From contig NBBA01000004.1 in NCBI GenBank assembly GCA_002794785.1, positions 806,001-870,000 on the forward strand: DNA of 64,000 bases, written 5' to 3'. A model generated the notes under the pieces. That model had not been told where the DNA came from. It did not search any database and saw nothing but the letters and a program-made list of their open reading frames with translations. The position numbers and the translations under genes are program-made. Shown here piece after piece: positions 44,680-55,601 of this stretch (positions within the stretch are counted from its first letter, which is position 1; each line of letters starts with the position of its first letter). Origin of the DNA: Coniferiporia sulphurascens (taxonomy: Eukaryota > Basidiomycota > Agaricomycetes > Hymenochaetales > Hymenochaetaceae).

Positions 44680-45269
44680 CAGCTCAAGAGCCATTTACCG
44701 TGCTTTCCCTGTCGGAGATGCGAATGTCAGCGCGACCATCGAGGATGCAGACGAACCGAAGCTGAAGCGTCGAGGACTCGAGGCAGAGGCCCGACGGATA
44801 TTTTCCTTTCTCACGCACGTAAGCATTACATAAGATAAAATATGCAGACAGCAGTAGCTGAATCCTGCTCGATCCTTAAGCAGTCCGACTTCAATGCACA
44901 AAAACATTAAGCACATCATGCAGTGGGATATTCGGAGAAACTGCATACTAGAGGGTATTGGCGACTCCAAACCTTCAAGGCCATATGGACAAGTATCACT
45001 GGCGCCGGTAAAATGAAGGGTTTTGTACTGGTTTTCTAGCCGACCCGGGCCCATCACGGCATGGTATGTAACAATACTCATTTTTGTCTCCCACTAAGAG
45101 GGATGCACTAGTTAACGCTGTTGAAGCTCGTAAGTTGATTAGAGTGTTTACTTCGGGAGCGATCACATGGAAACAGCACCTGGAGGCTGGGTCATGTATT
45201 GGCGCTGAACAACGCGCACTCCACGTTCCTTCAAGGCGCTATGTAATATTATACATGTGCGACCATTAA
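44680..45269 (+). CDS. Unrecognised protein, 5' end unresolved
   Basis: Four segments join in phase: one ending IFSFLTH at about 44,818; about 44,925-45,009 (WDIRRNCILEGIGDSKPS); about 45,042-45,065 (PTRAHHGM); and about 45,100-45,269 (RDALVNAVEARKLIRVFTSG). Consistent phases and GT/AG sites argue for a real gene. The upstream part contains IEDADEPKLKRRGLEAEARR. I found no ATG in the open stretch, so a first exon upstream (about 44,570) is likely but not proved. The start coordinate marks only the supported coding part. The sequence is mostly alpha-helical in character, charged, without a signal peptide. I cannot assign a family or function. Confidence 0.45.
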
Positions 45270-45381
45270 TTATCGATATCAGTGCGTGAAGGGGCCTTTC
45301 TGTTTCCGATTCTAGTCTGAAGGCCGCATCGGCCTTCGACACGTTCCATTCTTTGTCTTCGTACTTTCCGTTCCTCAACTC

Positions 45382-46153
45382 ATGGAGCCCTCCTATCCTA
45401 AGGCTGGTACGCCTTCGAATGGTCCGGGCATGGGAATGCTCAAATCGACAACTCCACGGAACAGACCGCATACCCTTTCGCTAAAGCCTTTGCACGAGCG
45501 GGCCTTCGTCGGTGCTTCCGCTAGCACGTCTTCCAAGGATACGACAAGCCCCATCACTCCCGAAGACGCGGACGAACACTTTATTGATCATCTGTGGAAG
45601 CAAGTCCGTTCAAAAGTGAATGGCCAATCCGACCTTCCAGCTCCTGCTGACGGAAGGAGAGAACCAGAAGATGGTGGGGAACACGAGGCTAGTCCCGCAC
45701 CAACCGGACAAGCGTTTCGTCGTACTACCCGGCGCAGGTCAATGTGAGCGGCCTTTCATATCGAGAGACCTTTGTGTATCTGATTACCATGACGTGAATT
45801 TATCTGCGTATGCAGAATATTCAGGGATTCCTCTGACGGAAGAAATGTTGTTGCATCGCTCGACATGTCGGGCGTAAAGAAATCTGACATACACATCGGT
45901 TATCAACACCGACGACTTGTCATTTCATATAAAACCCTTAAGGAGATCGAGCGGCGGGAGCTAGATAAGATTGTCCTTGAAACGAGAGAGAGGAGATACA
46001 TCCGATCCATACCCTTATCCGAAGACGCGCGGGTGAGTCTATGGGATTGAGCTTGCGCACTTTGCACTAAATCTCGCCTTAATGCAGCCTGCGAGAATTC
46101 ATGCAGCCGTGGACGGGAATAAACTGTTGATTTCGTACCCCAAGTCCCAGTAA
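45382..46153 (+). CDS. Hsp20/alpha-crystallin-like small heat shock protein
   Basis: Small heat shock proteins are ATP-independent chaperones that hold unfolding proteins. Three exons (45,382-45,737; 45,816-46,032; 46,088-46,153) total 639 bases, or 212 residues. The first 118 residues are Ser/Pro-rich with no clear fold, apart from EDADEHFIDHLWKQVR. The C-terminal domain has the Hsp20 pattern: NVVASLDMSGVKKSDIHI, then HRRLVISYKT, a charged loop with ERREL, RRYIRSIPLSEDA, PARIHAAVDGNKLLISYPK. The usual C-terminal I-x-I motif is missing, as the protein ends right after the last strand. Without that motif oligomers may differ, so the chaperone role is inferred. Confidence 0.72.
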
Positions 46154-46489
46154 CAGGGAGCAAGGTCCTCCCGGAAGAGAATGGGAAGGCTCACGGACAC
46201 CTGCCATTCAAGTTATCGGTCTGTGATTGTGATGATATCTAATTGTTGTAGACTCGGCTTTGCCATAGTTTTATTATTGTTTTGTATTAGATTTCCCGTG
46301 TATGTGATTGTGTTTGCGATGTATCCCTTGCAAAGCGCCTTTGAAAATTTGGTAAACAGATACTTTAGATCTCTTGTACAAATGACAGTTATTGTACCCA
46401 AGGCATTATGTAATCTAGTCGCGTCGCGTCGCGACTCGCGAGTCAACGCCAAAACTACTTTTAAGACCAACCGGCCACTGGTAGCGGTC
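46154..46489. other. Intergenic region, no gene seen
   Basis: These 336 bases lie between the Hsp20-like stop and the Alba-like start. The frame upstream of the chosen Alba ATG stays open for some way but shows only hydrophobic, low-information sequence. An earlier Alba start cannot be fully excluded. Confidence 0.4.
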
Positions 46490-47358
46490 ATGCCAGATGA
46501 CAATGGTTCGGAAACATCGCCTAAGAACAACAGCACAGCCCACTTCGTACGCATAACCAGTGGAGGCAAGATTAGATTGTGGGTTGACTTTTCTCTGAAG
46601 TTCTTACAAGTGTGTGTCTTTTCCTTAAGACCATACCATCGTTATGAGTGAGTTGCCTAATAACTTGATATGCTGTAAAGGAAAACCCTGGAAGGCCCCT
46701 TACGCTCCATACACTACCTCCTGGTTTATTGTTGAACGATGTCTCTGTTAAGACCGCTGCCGCACCCCACGATGATGAGATAGAGCGGAACGAAGATTCG
46801 CCCAGTCAGCAAACGCCACAGGTTGACTTGGAAAGACAAAATAAATCATGCCCATCAACGACCAACATTTCTCGCCTAATCTCAGTCGTTGAAATTATCA
46901 AACGTGAATATCTCAAAACGAAAGCGCCTGACCTCACCAACACAGGGCTGTTTCAATACAATCGTCTTGGGACCTTAGAAGAACTTGAACCTTCGACCGG
47001 TGCTAAATCGACATCCTCAGAGGAGGAGCAAAGACAGAGTGAGATTTCCGCTGTTATTGAGGGTAACAACTTGTAAGTTTGCGTGGTTAAGATTATTGTG
47101 CGGATTTAAAGGAAGTTTCCAGTCCTCGGCAGATGATTACACCATACATGCAGGTGACCTTGTGCACAAGCAGGCTTTCAGCGACAGAAAATGGAACGAC
47201 GTAAGCCCCAGGCTTTTGCTTATGACTTGTGGTATTTATCACCACCTAAACCTTGTAGTGCTCAGCCTCCATCCGTCAGAAAAATGACAAAATCCGCAAA
47301 AACCCGATTACGCCGCCGTCTCAAGAGGAAGTTAGACGAGGAAGCTACTACTGCATGA
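46490..47358 (+). CDS. Alba-like nucleic-acid-binding protein
   Basis: Alba-fold proteins bind RNA or DNA; eukaryotic members include RNase P/MRP subunits. Four exons (46,490-46,609; 46,681-47,072; 47,123-47,200; 47,259-47,358) sum to 690 bases, or 229 residues. The N-terminal fold begins HFVRITSGGKIRLWVDFSLKFLQ, split by the first intron before ENPGRPLTLHTLP. This matches the Alba strand-helix-strand start (I-T-S-G-G-K-I). The second half, LISVVEIIKREYL with GLFQYNRLGTLEE, matches the helix 2 and loop region, separated from the first by an insertion of about 50 acidic residues. YMQVTLCTSRLS is the last strand. The tail TRLRRRLKRKLDEE is strongly basic, as expected for RNA binding. Confidence 0.8.
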
Positions 47359-47937
47359 CGATGGCATGCTGGCATATCAGGAAACTTATGCAAACGGTCG
47401 ATTCCAACGGAATTTCCTCCTGCCTTTTAATTCACAAGGAATTGCCCACGATAATGTATTTGAGCCATTGAAAAACTCGTTATGGTAGAGCACGCCGCGT
47501 GGGGTAGGCACAATACCGGTGCACGCAGGCGGTTTCATCGGGGCTTGTTATAGCCGTATATCATTTTGTGGGGATTTGTCTGAGTTTGACCATCCCGATT
47601 CGCCACAAGAAGAAGAGTTAGTGTATTAATCACGAAATGCCATTTTGAACTGGAAGCGAGAAAATGCGGCCATCATGGCACCGCATAGAAGCGACAATGA
47701 AGTTCTTGTTGGCAGTCGACGCATACATATTGAACTAATGAGAGTAACTATTTGTGATTCAAGTTATCGTAGCATGTTTGGACCATTAATTTCGGAGGGC
47801 CCAAGCAAGAATTGCCACTCCGATCTGGATTCCGGAGGCGCGTGTGGCCTCGCGGGACGCGATCCATATAATGCTTAACTTCAACCTTCTCATCACATTT
47901 GATACAATTGCTCTTTTCTCGACATTGGAATTCAATA
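47359..47937. other. Intergenic region, no gene seen
   Basis: About 580 bases lie between the Alba-like stop and the APC10 start. Only short unrelated open frames occur. It probably includes the APC10 promoter. Confidence 0.45.
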
Positions 47938-48838
47938 ATGGCAACGGCAGCTCCTCCGCGGGTGAGTGGTACAGAGGGGGTGCAGGCCGCAGTGGCCCCT
48001 CCCTCCGGAGCAGCACAAAATTTACACAACCCAGGTAGCACTAATACCATCACCATCCACTGGCACGTTTCCGACGCGCTTACGTTCTCTAAACAGGGGA
48101 CAGACCTCCTCTCCTTCCTTGGCCTGATATTGGTCACCTCGCAAAGTGGTCTGTCTCCTCTTACAAGTTCGGGTTTGGTCCGGAATGCCTGAGGGACGAC
48201 GATCCAGAAACATTCTGGCAGTCAGTTCATCACTATCCTTTGAGCTCGCATAAATTCGTTCAGGTCTAAGCATGGACAAGCAGTTCAGATGGTCCACAGC
48301 CGCACTTTATCATTGTGCAATTCCCTAGGAAGACAGCAATACAGGTCACCTCTTTCATGGCTCAGGTGTTTGGTTTCCTCAGGCTCTGACGACCTGTCGG
48401 GATTTCCAGAAAGTTAGCCTCCATCTGAGCTTTCCGTTAGACGACTCTTATACCCCTTCGACGCTCTGTCTACGCGCTGGAACAAGTTTAAGCGACTTGC
48501 AGGATGTCAGAGTAGTCACCCTTGACAAACCCAATGGCTGGATAACCTTCGATGTTTCCGCCGAACTCCACGAGGAGGGACAGGAGTTGTGGGTAATTCC
48601 TCGAGTCGATATACTACTTAATTGACTCCAAGTACTTGATAATAGTAAACCCGTATACTGTTACGTTTTACAGATTATTATTCTGTCGAACCATATGAAT
48701 GGCAAAGACACGCATGTGAGGGGGCTTCATGTTCTTGGTCCAATGGAGTTGCGTACTTTCCTCAAAAAAACGAATCTCGCTGACTCCCGTCATTTCCCAG
48801 AGAAGCATTGCATGAAGATGACCCGTTTCCTTTTGTAA
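47938..48838 (+). CDS. APC10: Anaphase-promoting complex subunit 10 (DOC1)
   Basis: APC10 is the Doc-domain co-receptor of the anaphase-promoting complex ubiquitin ligase. It helps bind destruction-box substrates and makes the enzyme processive. Five exons (47,938-48,034; 48,097-48,220; 48,284-48,344; 48,383-48,592; 48,674-48,838) total 657 bases, or 218 residues. After an Ala/Pro-rich leader come the Doc signatures DIGHLAKWSVSSYKFGFG, LRDDDPETFWHSDGPQPHFI, VQFPRKTAIQ, DDSYTPSTLCLRAGTSLSDL, KPNGWITFDV and NHMNGKDTHVRGLHVLGP. The spacing matches the beta-jellyroll of the family. The C-terminus (MKMTRFLL) lacks an obvious Ile-Arg tail, which in other species docks to CDC27. Confidence 0.93.
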
Positions 48839-49080
48839 CACCTCAATTCAAGATGTATGAATGTATTCGATGATAAACATGAGCCAATAAACATATTTGC
48901 TACTCCATTTTTACGAGAGGGATGCAAAATATCCTTCCGGAAGACGGGTGGAATGGTGGGTTGTGGGTAGGCCTACATTAATTGTATGCTATCGTTAGCA
49001 CAGAGGATGGCGCTTATAAAGAACAGAGGAACGCGACGAATAAGTAAGAAAAGGGGGTGTTGCACAAATCGCTACGTAAT

Positions 49081-52000
49081 CTAAACTTGTGGATGGTAGA
49101 ATGGCTGATTGCCGTACGTAGGTTGCTGCTGGAGATTTGAATATGCTTGCGGGTATGGGACAATTTGTGTGGGACGACTGGACGCAGCATTATTTGATGC
49201 TATAGAGTACGGTTGTTGGGATTGCGGGGGGGACGGTCCATGAGGTACTTCAATAGGATGCGCAGCATGTACTGACGAATACGACGACTGGGAGGCGCCA
49301 TGACCATTAGTTTGCGGAAGATAAACATAACTCTGAGTCTGTGAATTCCATGCCGTCGCCATTCCCTGACTAATCGGAGGCGATTGATAAGGTAATACCG
49401 GGTGTGTAGCCTCGTGAATTTGACCCTGGAACTGTGGGCGGAGAGCTGATGGGTGAGGAGAGAACCCACGTTGAAGAGGTTGATAGTGTGCAAAAGTCAC
49501 GGGAGTATGCGGCTGGTATGGTACGTTCTTTTTGCCTGTCGTGGGGACACTATGGTGTCCTAAGGCTGCACCCGGGGCCTGCGACTGAATAAGATCCGGA
49601 CGGTATAAATGGGGATCCCGACCGTTGGCAACTAAGTGCTGCTCGCCATGTGACTTGCTCACCTCTGGACGGCTGCCATCTTTAATAGACGAAGTAGTCG
49701 CTCTTGAATGAGGCATCCCCCTTCCAGTATGTGCATGAGAGGCTTTTTGACGTGAGCGCCCCGGTGAACCTAGGCCATGGGTTAAAAGACATTGCTTGCA
49801 AGTAAAATCGACAGCATCCCAGTTGCGCAAGGTCTTCCCAGCTCGTCTATCAACGGCATCATGGCATGCAATGTGCTGCCACTTGTTGCACCTTCCGCAA
49901 CTCATAAGAGGAACACCTTCGTCCTAGTACAACATGAGCACCCTTCTGTACGCCGGTATCGTCACGACTCACCCTATTGACGCCCTTCGCGCCACACACT
50001 TCGCAATCAAGCTCCCAATCATCGCTTGACATTCGCTTGCTATACCCCTTTAGACCATTTCGGCGGGAAGATTTCGAAGAGGTTTTAATAGCCTCAGAGA
50101 ATCCATTGCCAGTCGTGTCGGATGGAGGGTCCTCGGATGTAGCATGAGCTTTTGTCTCTAAGCTAGTAAATTTTGAAGTTTTATTAGCAGGTTCGAAACA
50201 TGGACCAAAGCACTAACCTCGGCTGTTCTAGCCGTTGTCGCCTTAGAAGCTCCCTCTCTTCTCTTTCCTTCCGCCGTTGCTCCCTCCCTTGCTCCCGCTT
50301 CAATCTTTCCTCTTCTTCCTTACGCGTGCGAGCCTCCAAACGCCTCATTCGAGCCATTTTCCCTTCTTCCTCAGCCTGTCTTGCAGCTGCCATACGCGCA
50401 GTCTCCTTTTCCGTTTCTTTGATAGCGATGCGCGAGGATCTCTTCCGATTCATAAGCGCCTCTTCCTTTGCACGATGCCTCTCAGCCTCCTGTGAAATTT
50501 ATGAATACCGGTCTTTTCTCGTAAACAGAGAATAGGTTGCGTACTCGAAGAGTTTCGGTAACGTAAGGAACAATTTCCTGGGACAGTAGCTTATATAACG
50601 CCTTCTCCAGATAATTCGTCGTTTTCTCGAACTGTTGCGGAATGGATTCCCATTCTTGCAGCGAGACGCAAAGCTAGAGTAAAATGAATCAAAGCGATGG
50701 TGTATAAGAAATATTAACTTACAGTCTCCCATTCAATAAAGTCTACCGGAAGGTATGTCGGTGGTTCATCGCCTTTGTAATTGTCTTGGGTCTCCTCTGT
50801 GATTACCTCATGCGCGGCCGCCGCAGTCTCATCTGATTTACGAGGTATCTCGGAGTCTGATAGCTCTGTTAAATCACTTTCGTCTCCACTGTCCAGCCAT
50901 GTTTTGTTTACGCTGCTCTTAGACGCAGAAGCAATGGGAGATCGCTTTTGCCCTCGAAGCGACAGCCTTCCCTCGGATCTAGAGGAGCCGTTCGTCTTCG
51001 TCTCAAATCCTTCACTGGCGGCTAACCATTCCGGGGGAATTTGCTGCCACTCATTCTCATCGTCGTTACCACGTAACCGACGACTAGTTCTAGTCCCTAG
51101 GGTCCCGTGTTTGGAAGGAGAGGATCTCGAAGACACCCGTCTATTATAAGACTGCATCTCAGCTTTGGCTGCCGCAAGCTGCTTTGCCTGTAGATCTAGC
51201 TTCACATTCGCTTTGGTCTTTGCAGCCCGAGCTCTCCCATTTGCCTCAGGTGTCGAGATCAGGGTTTCCTCAAGTTCACCGCGTCGGACACCGCGACTTC
51301 TTTTTGAGCGCGTTCCAACCGAGCTTCCACTTTCAGAAATGCGCTTGGCTGAACCTCGTGTCGAGGAGCTACGGTTACGTGTCGGGGCGGCTGGCTCTGA
51401 CTCACTGACCGTCTCTGCTTCTGCAACTCTCGGTGCTTTCGACTTGCGCTTGCCGACGCCCAGAGTAGCCTTGCGTTTCAAAGATTTCTGAGGAGGCTTT
51501 GGTGGCGCACGTTGGATCCATAGGCGATCCGCTATGCAACCTTGGGTCAGCGAACATTTAAGGTGGCCAATAATTATTTCACTTACGACCGATAAGCCAG
51601 TAGGAATTTCGTTTAGCGTCGTACCCGATAGGCTCGATACGCTGCGGCGTTTCTTTCAGAACAACCTCAAACACACCATTAGATTTATAAAACATACCCA
51701 GGATGCAACGTCATCGTCGCTGCGCATGACCGTCCTCAATCTCAAGGGCGTCTGGAAGTGCCACTCTATGACAGTGTGAATGCTCTCTAATTTTTCTAAC
51801 ATCGTCAGATCGGCCCAGTTCTTAGTCGGATTCGCCTCATCCTCGACTTCCTCGGATTTTGGTTCCAACGGAAGGCCATCAGCATTGCCAAGCTCATGCG
51901 CCTCATTATCCTCAGACACTGCTCCCACATTCCTTTCAGTCATACCATGATTAGCTTCGTCCGTCTCCACGGAAGCCACATCCTTTTGCTCATCGTTTTT

Positions 52001-52597
52001 GCGTTGCGATTTGTCGTCTCCCGAGTCCTGATCTTCATCTCGATGCTCTGCCCCTAGCTCCGACTCCACAGTCGTAGCTCGTGAGTTGCGTAAAGTTACG
52101 GGCTCAATACCTATCGGATTAGCATCAGGGTCTCTCCGCAAGTATTGTCTCCTAAGAGCAGTCTGCCAGTTCTCGACCCTGCGTTGTTTTTGTATTGATG
52201 AGCTGATGACCGGATCAGAAAACGGCACCTACGTGATTTTTCTATCATGTGAGAGTGTTATAAGTAGGCGCTGCATCAACCGCGGCAGGACAACCATGGT
52301 CGAGTCAACTAAATCTTCCTCAATGTCCTGAATGGAGCGCATGGACAATCGCGCTAAGCATTAGCGCGAATCATCAGCAAGGGAAACGCGCACCACTAGC
52401 GTTACATCTTCCAAGGCTATCAAAGGTGCAAATGTGTAGAAAAACTGACTGAGGGCAGCCCACTTCCACTGACGCCTAAGCTCGCGGAGCTGTGGTGAAG
52501 CGGACGACGCGGGCTGCGCGATAGCCGGTGAGCCTGTTGCTAGAGCGGGGGTGGACGAAGACGACGCGACTGTTCGCGCGAGTGAGTGCCGTGCCAT
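49081..52597 (-). CDS. DDT/WHIM/PHD-finger chromatin protein (RSF1/CERF-like candidate)
   Basis: This is a probable subunit of an ISWI-type chromatin remodeller. Reading from ATG 52,597, an N-terminal DDT-like region has KWAALSQFFYTFAPLIALEDV followed by DIEEDLVDST and LPRLMQRLLITLS. An acidic linker follows, then MLEKLESIHTVIEWHFQTP and RIEPIGYDAKRNSYWLIG with RLWIQRAPP, which is the WHIM pattern that binds linker DNA. The middle is basic and Ser-rich (KRKATLGVGKRKSKAPR). A long charged coiled coil follows (about 50,440-50,220, rich in KEEEERLKREQ). A C4HC3 PHD finger lies near 50,020-49,800 (CEVCGAKGVN, MSCGRCNKWQHIACHD, FTCKQC). The Gln/Pro-rich tail ends at 49,081. Length is roughly 1,000 residues with about nine introns, not all placed exactly. 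Confidence 0.78.
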
Positions 52598-52974
52598 TCA
52601 CGACGCGTGCAGTTGGGTTGTGTTCGGGTGAGTCGGAGATCAAGACAGTGTTATCCAGCCTGAAACCTCAGGCCGGCAGACGTGCTAAGATGAATGTACG
52701 GCACACTAAAAGAGTGGTAGCTTCCTAGTGTTTGAGGACGCGGGTATTTGATGATACGACCTGCCTTTGTGTACCGAAGGCTGTTGGGAAATGAGCAGGA
52801 GGTCGGCGGTGCTGAACGCTGAAGTTGGCATTACTTGCTCAAACGCTCTTGCGCGTCCGGTGGCGTGAGACTTGTTTTCTTTTTTGCATCTTACTTTACA
52901 TTATGTAATAATTGATCTAAGACCATACACCTCGATCCGAAAAACGAAAGGCGGAAGGCGGACTTTGCATCAGT
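52598..52974. other. Region between two minus-strand genes, no gene seen
   Basis: These 377 bases upstream of the DDT/WHIM/PHD gene contain no recognisable coding sequence. They should hold its promoter and the 3' UTR of the next gene. Confidence 0.4.
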
Positions 52975-53617
52975 TTATTCACGTCTGCTTGAACGCACGT
53001 CGTCTTCCAGATGTTCAATATCATCCGCAATACGTTTGGAGGTCAGGATATATCGCTGATAAACTATCCCAACCGACTCGTCCAAGGGATCAAAGGTGGT
53101 ATTGACTCCGAGTGACTTCCCGTGGGCATTCAGAACAATTGTCTTATCCAATTGCTTTAAAATCCCCGAGCCAAAGTTTCGGACCGAGTCGGGCTGTTCT
53201 AAACCTCTGGGGTCAAGGTATGTATTGCAAATCTCAATTGAGATTTGATTGTCCGTTGCAGCATAAGTAAACTAATAGCTTAACAGGAAAGGCAACATGG
53301 CTATATGCGGTCATGTACGTATCATCTTCATTGTTGTACGGTATACCCGAAATCGACTGAACGCAGGCATTAAAAAAAATTATTATCCTCTCGCTCTCAG
53401 ACACATACAGTTGGGCCCGCATCAAATACATAATTGCGGCAGGCACAATTGCCTCAACGTTGATGTTCTCCAGATAATTTGACCAAGAGGGGATTTTGAA
53501 GCATCGGAGGAAATTAGGAACCACACATATAATCAAGCTTGGTGCGTAAGGTGGGAACCAGTCCCTCATCATCAAGTCAAGAAGCAAGTACCATGTTGGT
53601 TGACTGGCTACCACCAT
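52975..53617 (-). CDS. Unrecognised minus-strand gene, exon structure uncertain
   Basis: The last exon (53,232-52,975) gives 85 clean codons with protein-like character: LDPRGLEQPDSVRNFGSGIL, TTFDPLDESVGIVYQRYIL, KRIADDIEHLEDDVRSSRRE and a TAA. An upstream open stretch (53,617-53,234) contains ENINVEAIVPAAIMYLMRAQL and YNNEDDTYMTAYSHVAFP, with plausible GT/AG introns between (for example 53,425-53,376). The start ATG at 53,617 is only the first available one. No signal peptide, motif or family is recognised. The C-terminal part looks helical and acidic. Confidence 0.4.
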
Positions 53618-53659
53618 GTGATTATTACGGCCCTACTTTCAACGGTTGCATGTGTCTTT

Positions 53660-55383
53660 TCATTTATGCTCTCCTTCAATGGTCTTGCAAATACTAAGTA
53701 GCGCCTCGCCTAGCTTTTCAAAATCCGAAATCTTTTGTTTTGTCCTTGAGTCAATTAGTGTCACTAGAAGGCTTATTTCTTACATACCTCGTTGAAGATC
53801 TGTGCGCTGCATCTAACCCACCATCTACCGACATGGAAGTAGGTCAGAGCCGATATGTTCCAGTCGCTTGAAAGCAAGCTGCGGATGCGCAAATTTACTT
53901 CCGCGGTAGTGTCCACTTTTAGCGGGACCCCAACGTTGACCTGTAATAAAAGGGCGTAGTACCCACAACACGCATACAGAAAAAGAATATTCGTCCATAC
54001 CATGTTAGCCGTAAATTCGCCATTTTCATCCATAACGCGCGTGCCAAGGATCTCTGCGAGCCTCCGTCCGCCCGTCAGGGCGAGGTTATGACAATAATCA
54101 TTGATTTTCTCCTCCCCACCGAGCCAGTTGCGAAAATCAAGGGCTAATTAAAGTCAGCCTAAGTCTTCGTTAAAGTAATTTCCGTACCATGCTTGACGCT
54201 CATATGTGGAGCCAAGTCGCACGTTCCTGTCCCTTCGAATAAAATATTTAAAGATTTACCCTGACACACGTTTCCGAAACTTACAGTCAAATTGACCGAC
54301 AAAGTTCGGCGCTTCAGGTCCTTCGGGAGGGTCCGTTGGAGAAACGTAGTACGAAGATGTGGGGAGGGTTGTTCTAATGAGATGCTGATTTCTTTCGGAA
54401 AGTTTCAGAAACCCTTTTTGGGAGCGGCAGAAATGAAAGTTGAATATGCCAACCTTTTCGGGACATACAGTACCGCGCATCCTCTCTTTGCGTAGAGCCA
54501 TTTGTGGCAATTCTAAAAACGATACATATGTGTGTTCAATCTGGGCGGGACGTATGCTCGCAGACCACTTACTGAAATCCAGAAATCCGGATCGGCTACC
54601 TTTAAATTTATATTTACTTCTTGCCCTATAGCGTGAGCAGCATCGATGACGCTTAAAACGCCCTCTTCTTTGCAGATGCTGACCATCTCCTTCCAGGGCA
54701 GCAGGACCCCTGGAACAGAAACAATAGCATCGATGACGGCAACAATGTTACGACCGCTTTGACGAGGAATCTCTTTCAAGTGTGCGCGGAAACGTTCGAG
54801 AATGTTAGAGGCAGTTGTAGGAAACTCCAGTTCAAAGGTACTGTGTTGGGGGTGCGGAGGGGTATCTGAGATGTACTGTACCGTCCGAGCGACGGCAGGA
54901 TAAGTGACTTTGGCTGAAATATTCTTAGATACCGAAGGTTAAATTTCAATGGGTAAAGGTCTCACTTTCCACAATAACGTCGTCCTTGCTCCAGTCCAAA
55001 TTGCGCAGAACGGTGTTCACCCCGTGCGTGGCATTCGGCACGATCACACAGTCATCAGCTTCGGCGCCGATAAGCTGAGCGACCCGAGAACGGACGGTGT
55101 CCAAGAGAGGTTTGTACGTGATACGCATGTATCTGTCTGGATTAGCTTCAATTTCGCGGGATATCCCCTCGCATGCCTCCAAAACAGGGAGAGGGAGAGA
55201 GCCGTAGGAACCTACAGGAGAAGGTCCTGATGGTAGAATGAGCGAGGTATTATTAGCGGTGCTCTTACCATTGTTAAGATTGATATACGAAGGTTCGAAA
55301 GCAAAGAGACGGAGCATGGGGTGACCGAACGCAGGAGGAGTCCCTTCAGGCAGAGCCTGAGGCTTAAGGGCCAATTCGGACAT
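53660..55383 (-). CDS. Class V PLP-dependent aminotransferase-like enzyme (isopenicillin N epimerase / Egt2-type)
   Basis: This is a fold-type I PLP enzyme of the class V (cysteine desulfurase-like) group. From ATG 55,383 the protein shows FGHPMLRLFAFEPSYINLN, split from GSYGSLPLPVLEACEGISRE by an intron near 55,270. It continues with RSRVAQLIGAEADDCVIVPN, NATHGVNTVLRN, VVAVIDAI-like strands, LSVIDAAHAIGQ (the PLP-pyridine Asp) and NCHKWLYAKRGCAVLYVP, where the Lys binds PLP. The end FEKLGEALLSICKT is followed by TGA at 53,660. About seven introns and roughly 440 residues are expected. Fungal relatives include hercynylcysteine sulfoxide lyase (ergothioneine synthesis), but no pathway neighbour is present, so the substrate is open. 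It is divergent from the TRAP-alpha-like gene with 218 bases between starts. Confidence 0.85.
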
Positions 55384-55601
55384 TAGAGAGAAGCTGTGAG
55401 CTGTGTGTAGGAAGGAGATATAAGGGTGAGGCGGTTTCAACGAGTCATATTGCGAACGGCTAAGTACAGTTTCTCACCCTTGGACTAACATGATCGACGG
55501 ACTGCATATATTTGGTGCATCTGTTACATAAGCTTGGGGACGTGGCGCTTTTGCAACACGGTCGACCTGCAAGCTCTTGCTTGCTACACCTTCCTCCCAA
55601 C

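Noticed and set aside
47748..48137. Minus-strand open frame of 129 residues opposite APC10
   Set aside because: The plus strand carries five in-phase exons with Doc-domain motifs, so this is an antisense shadow.
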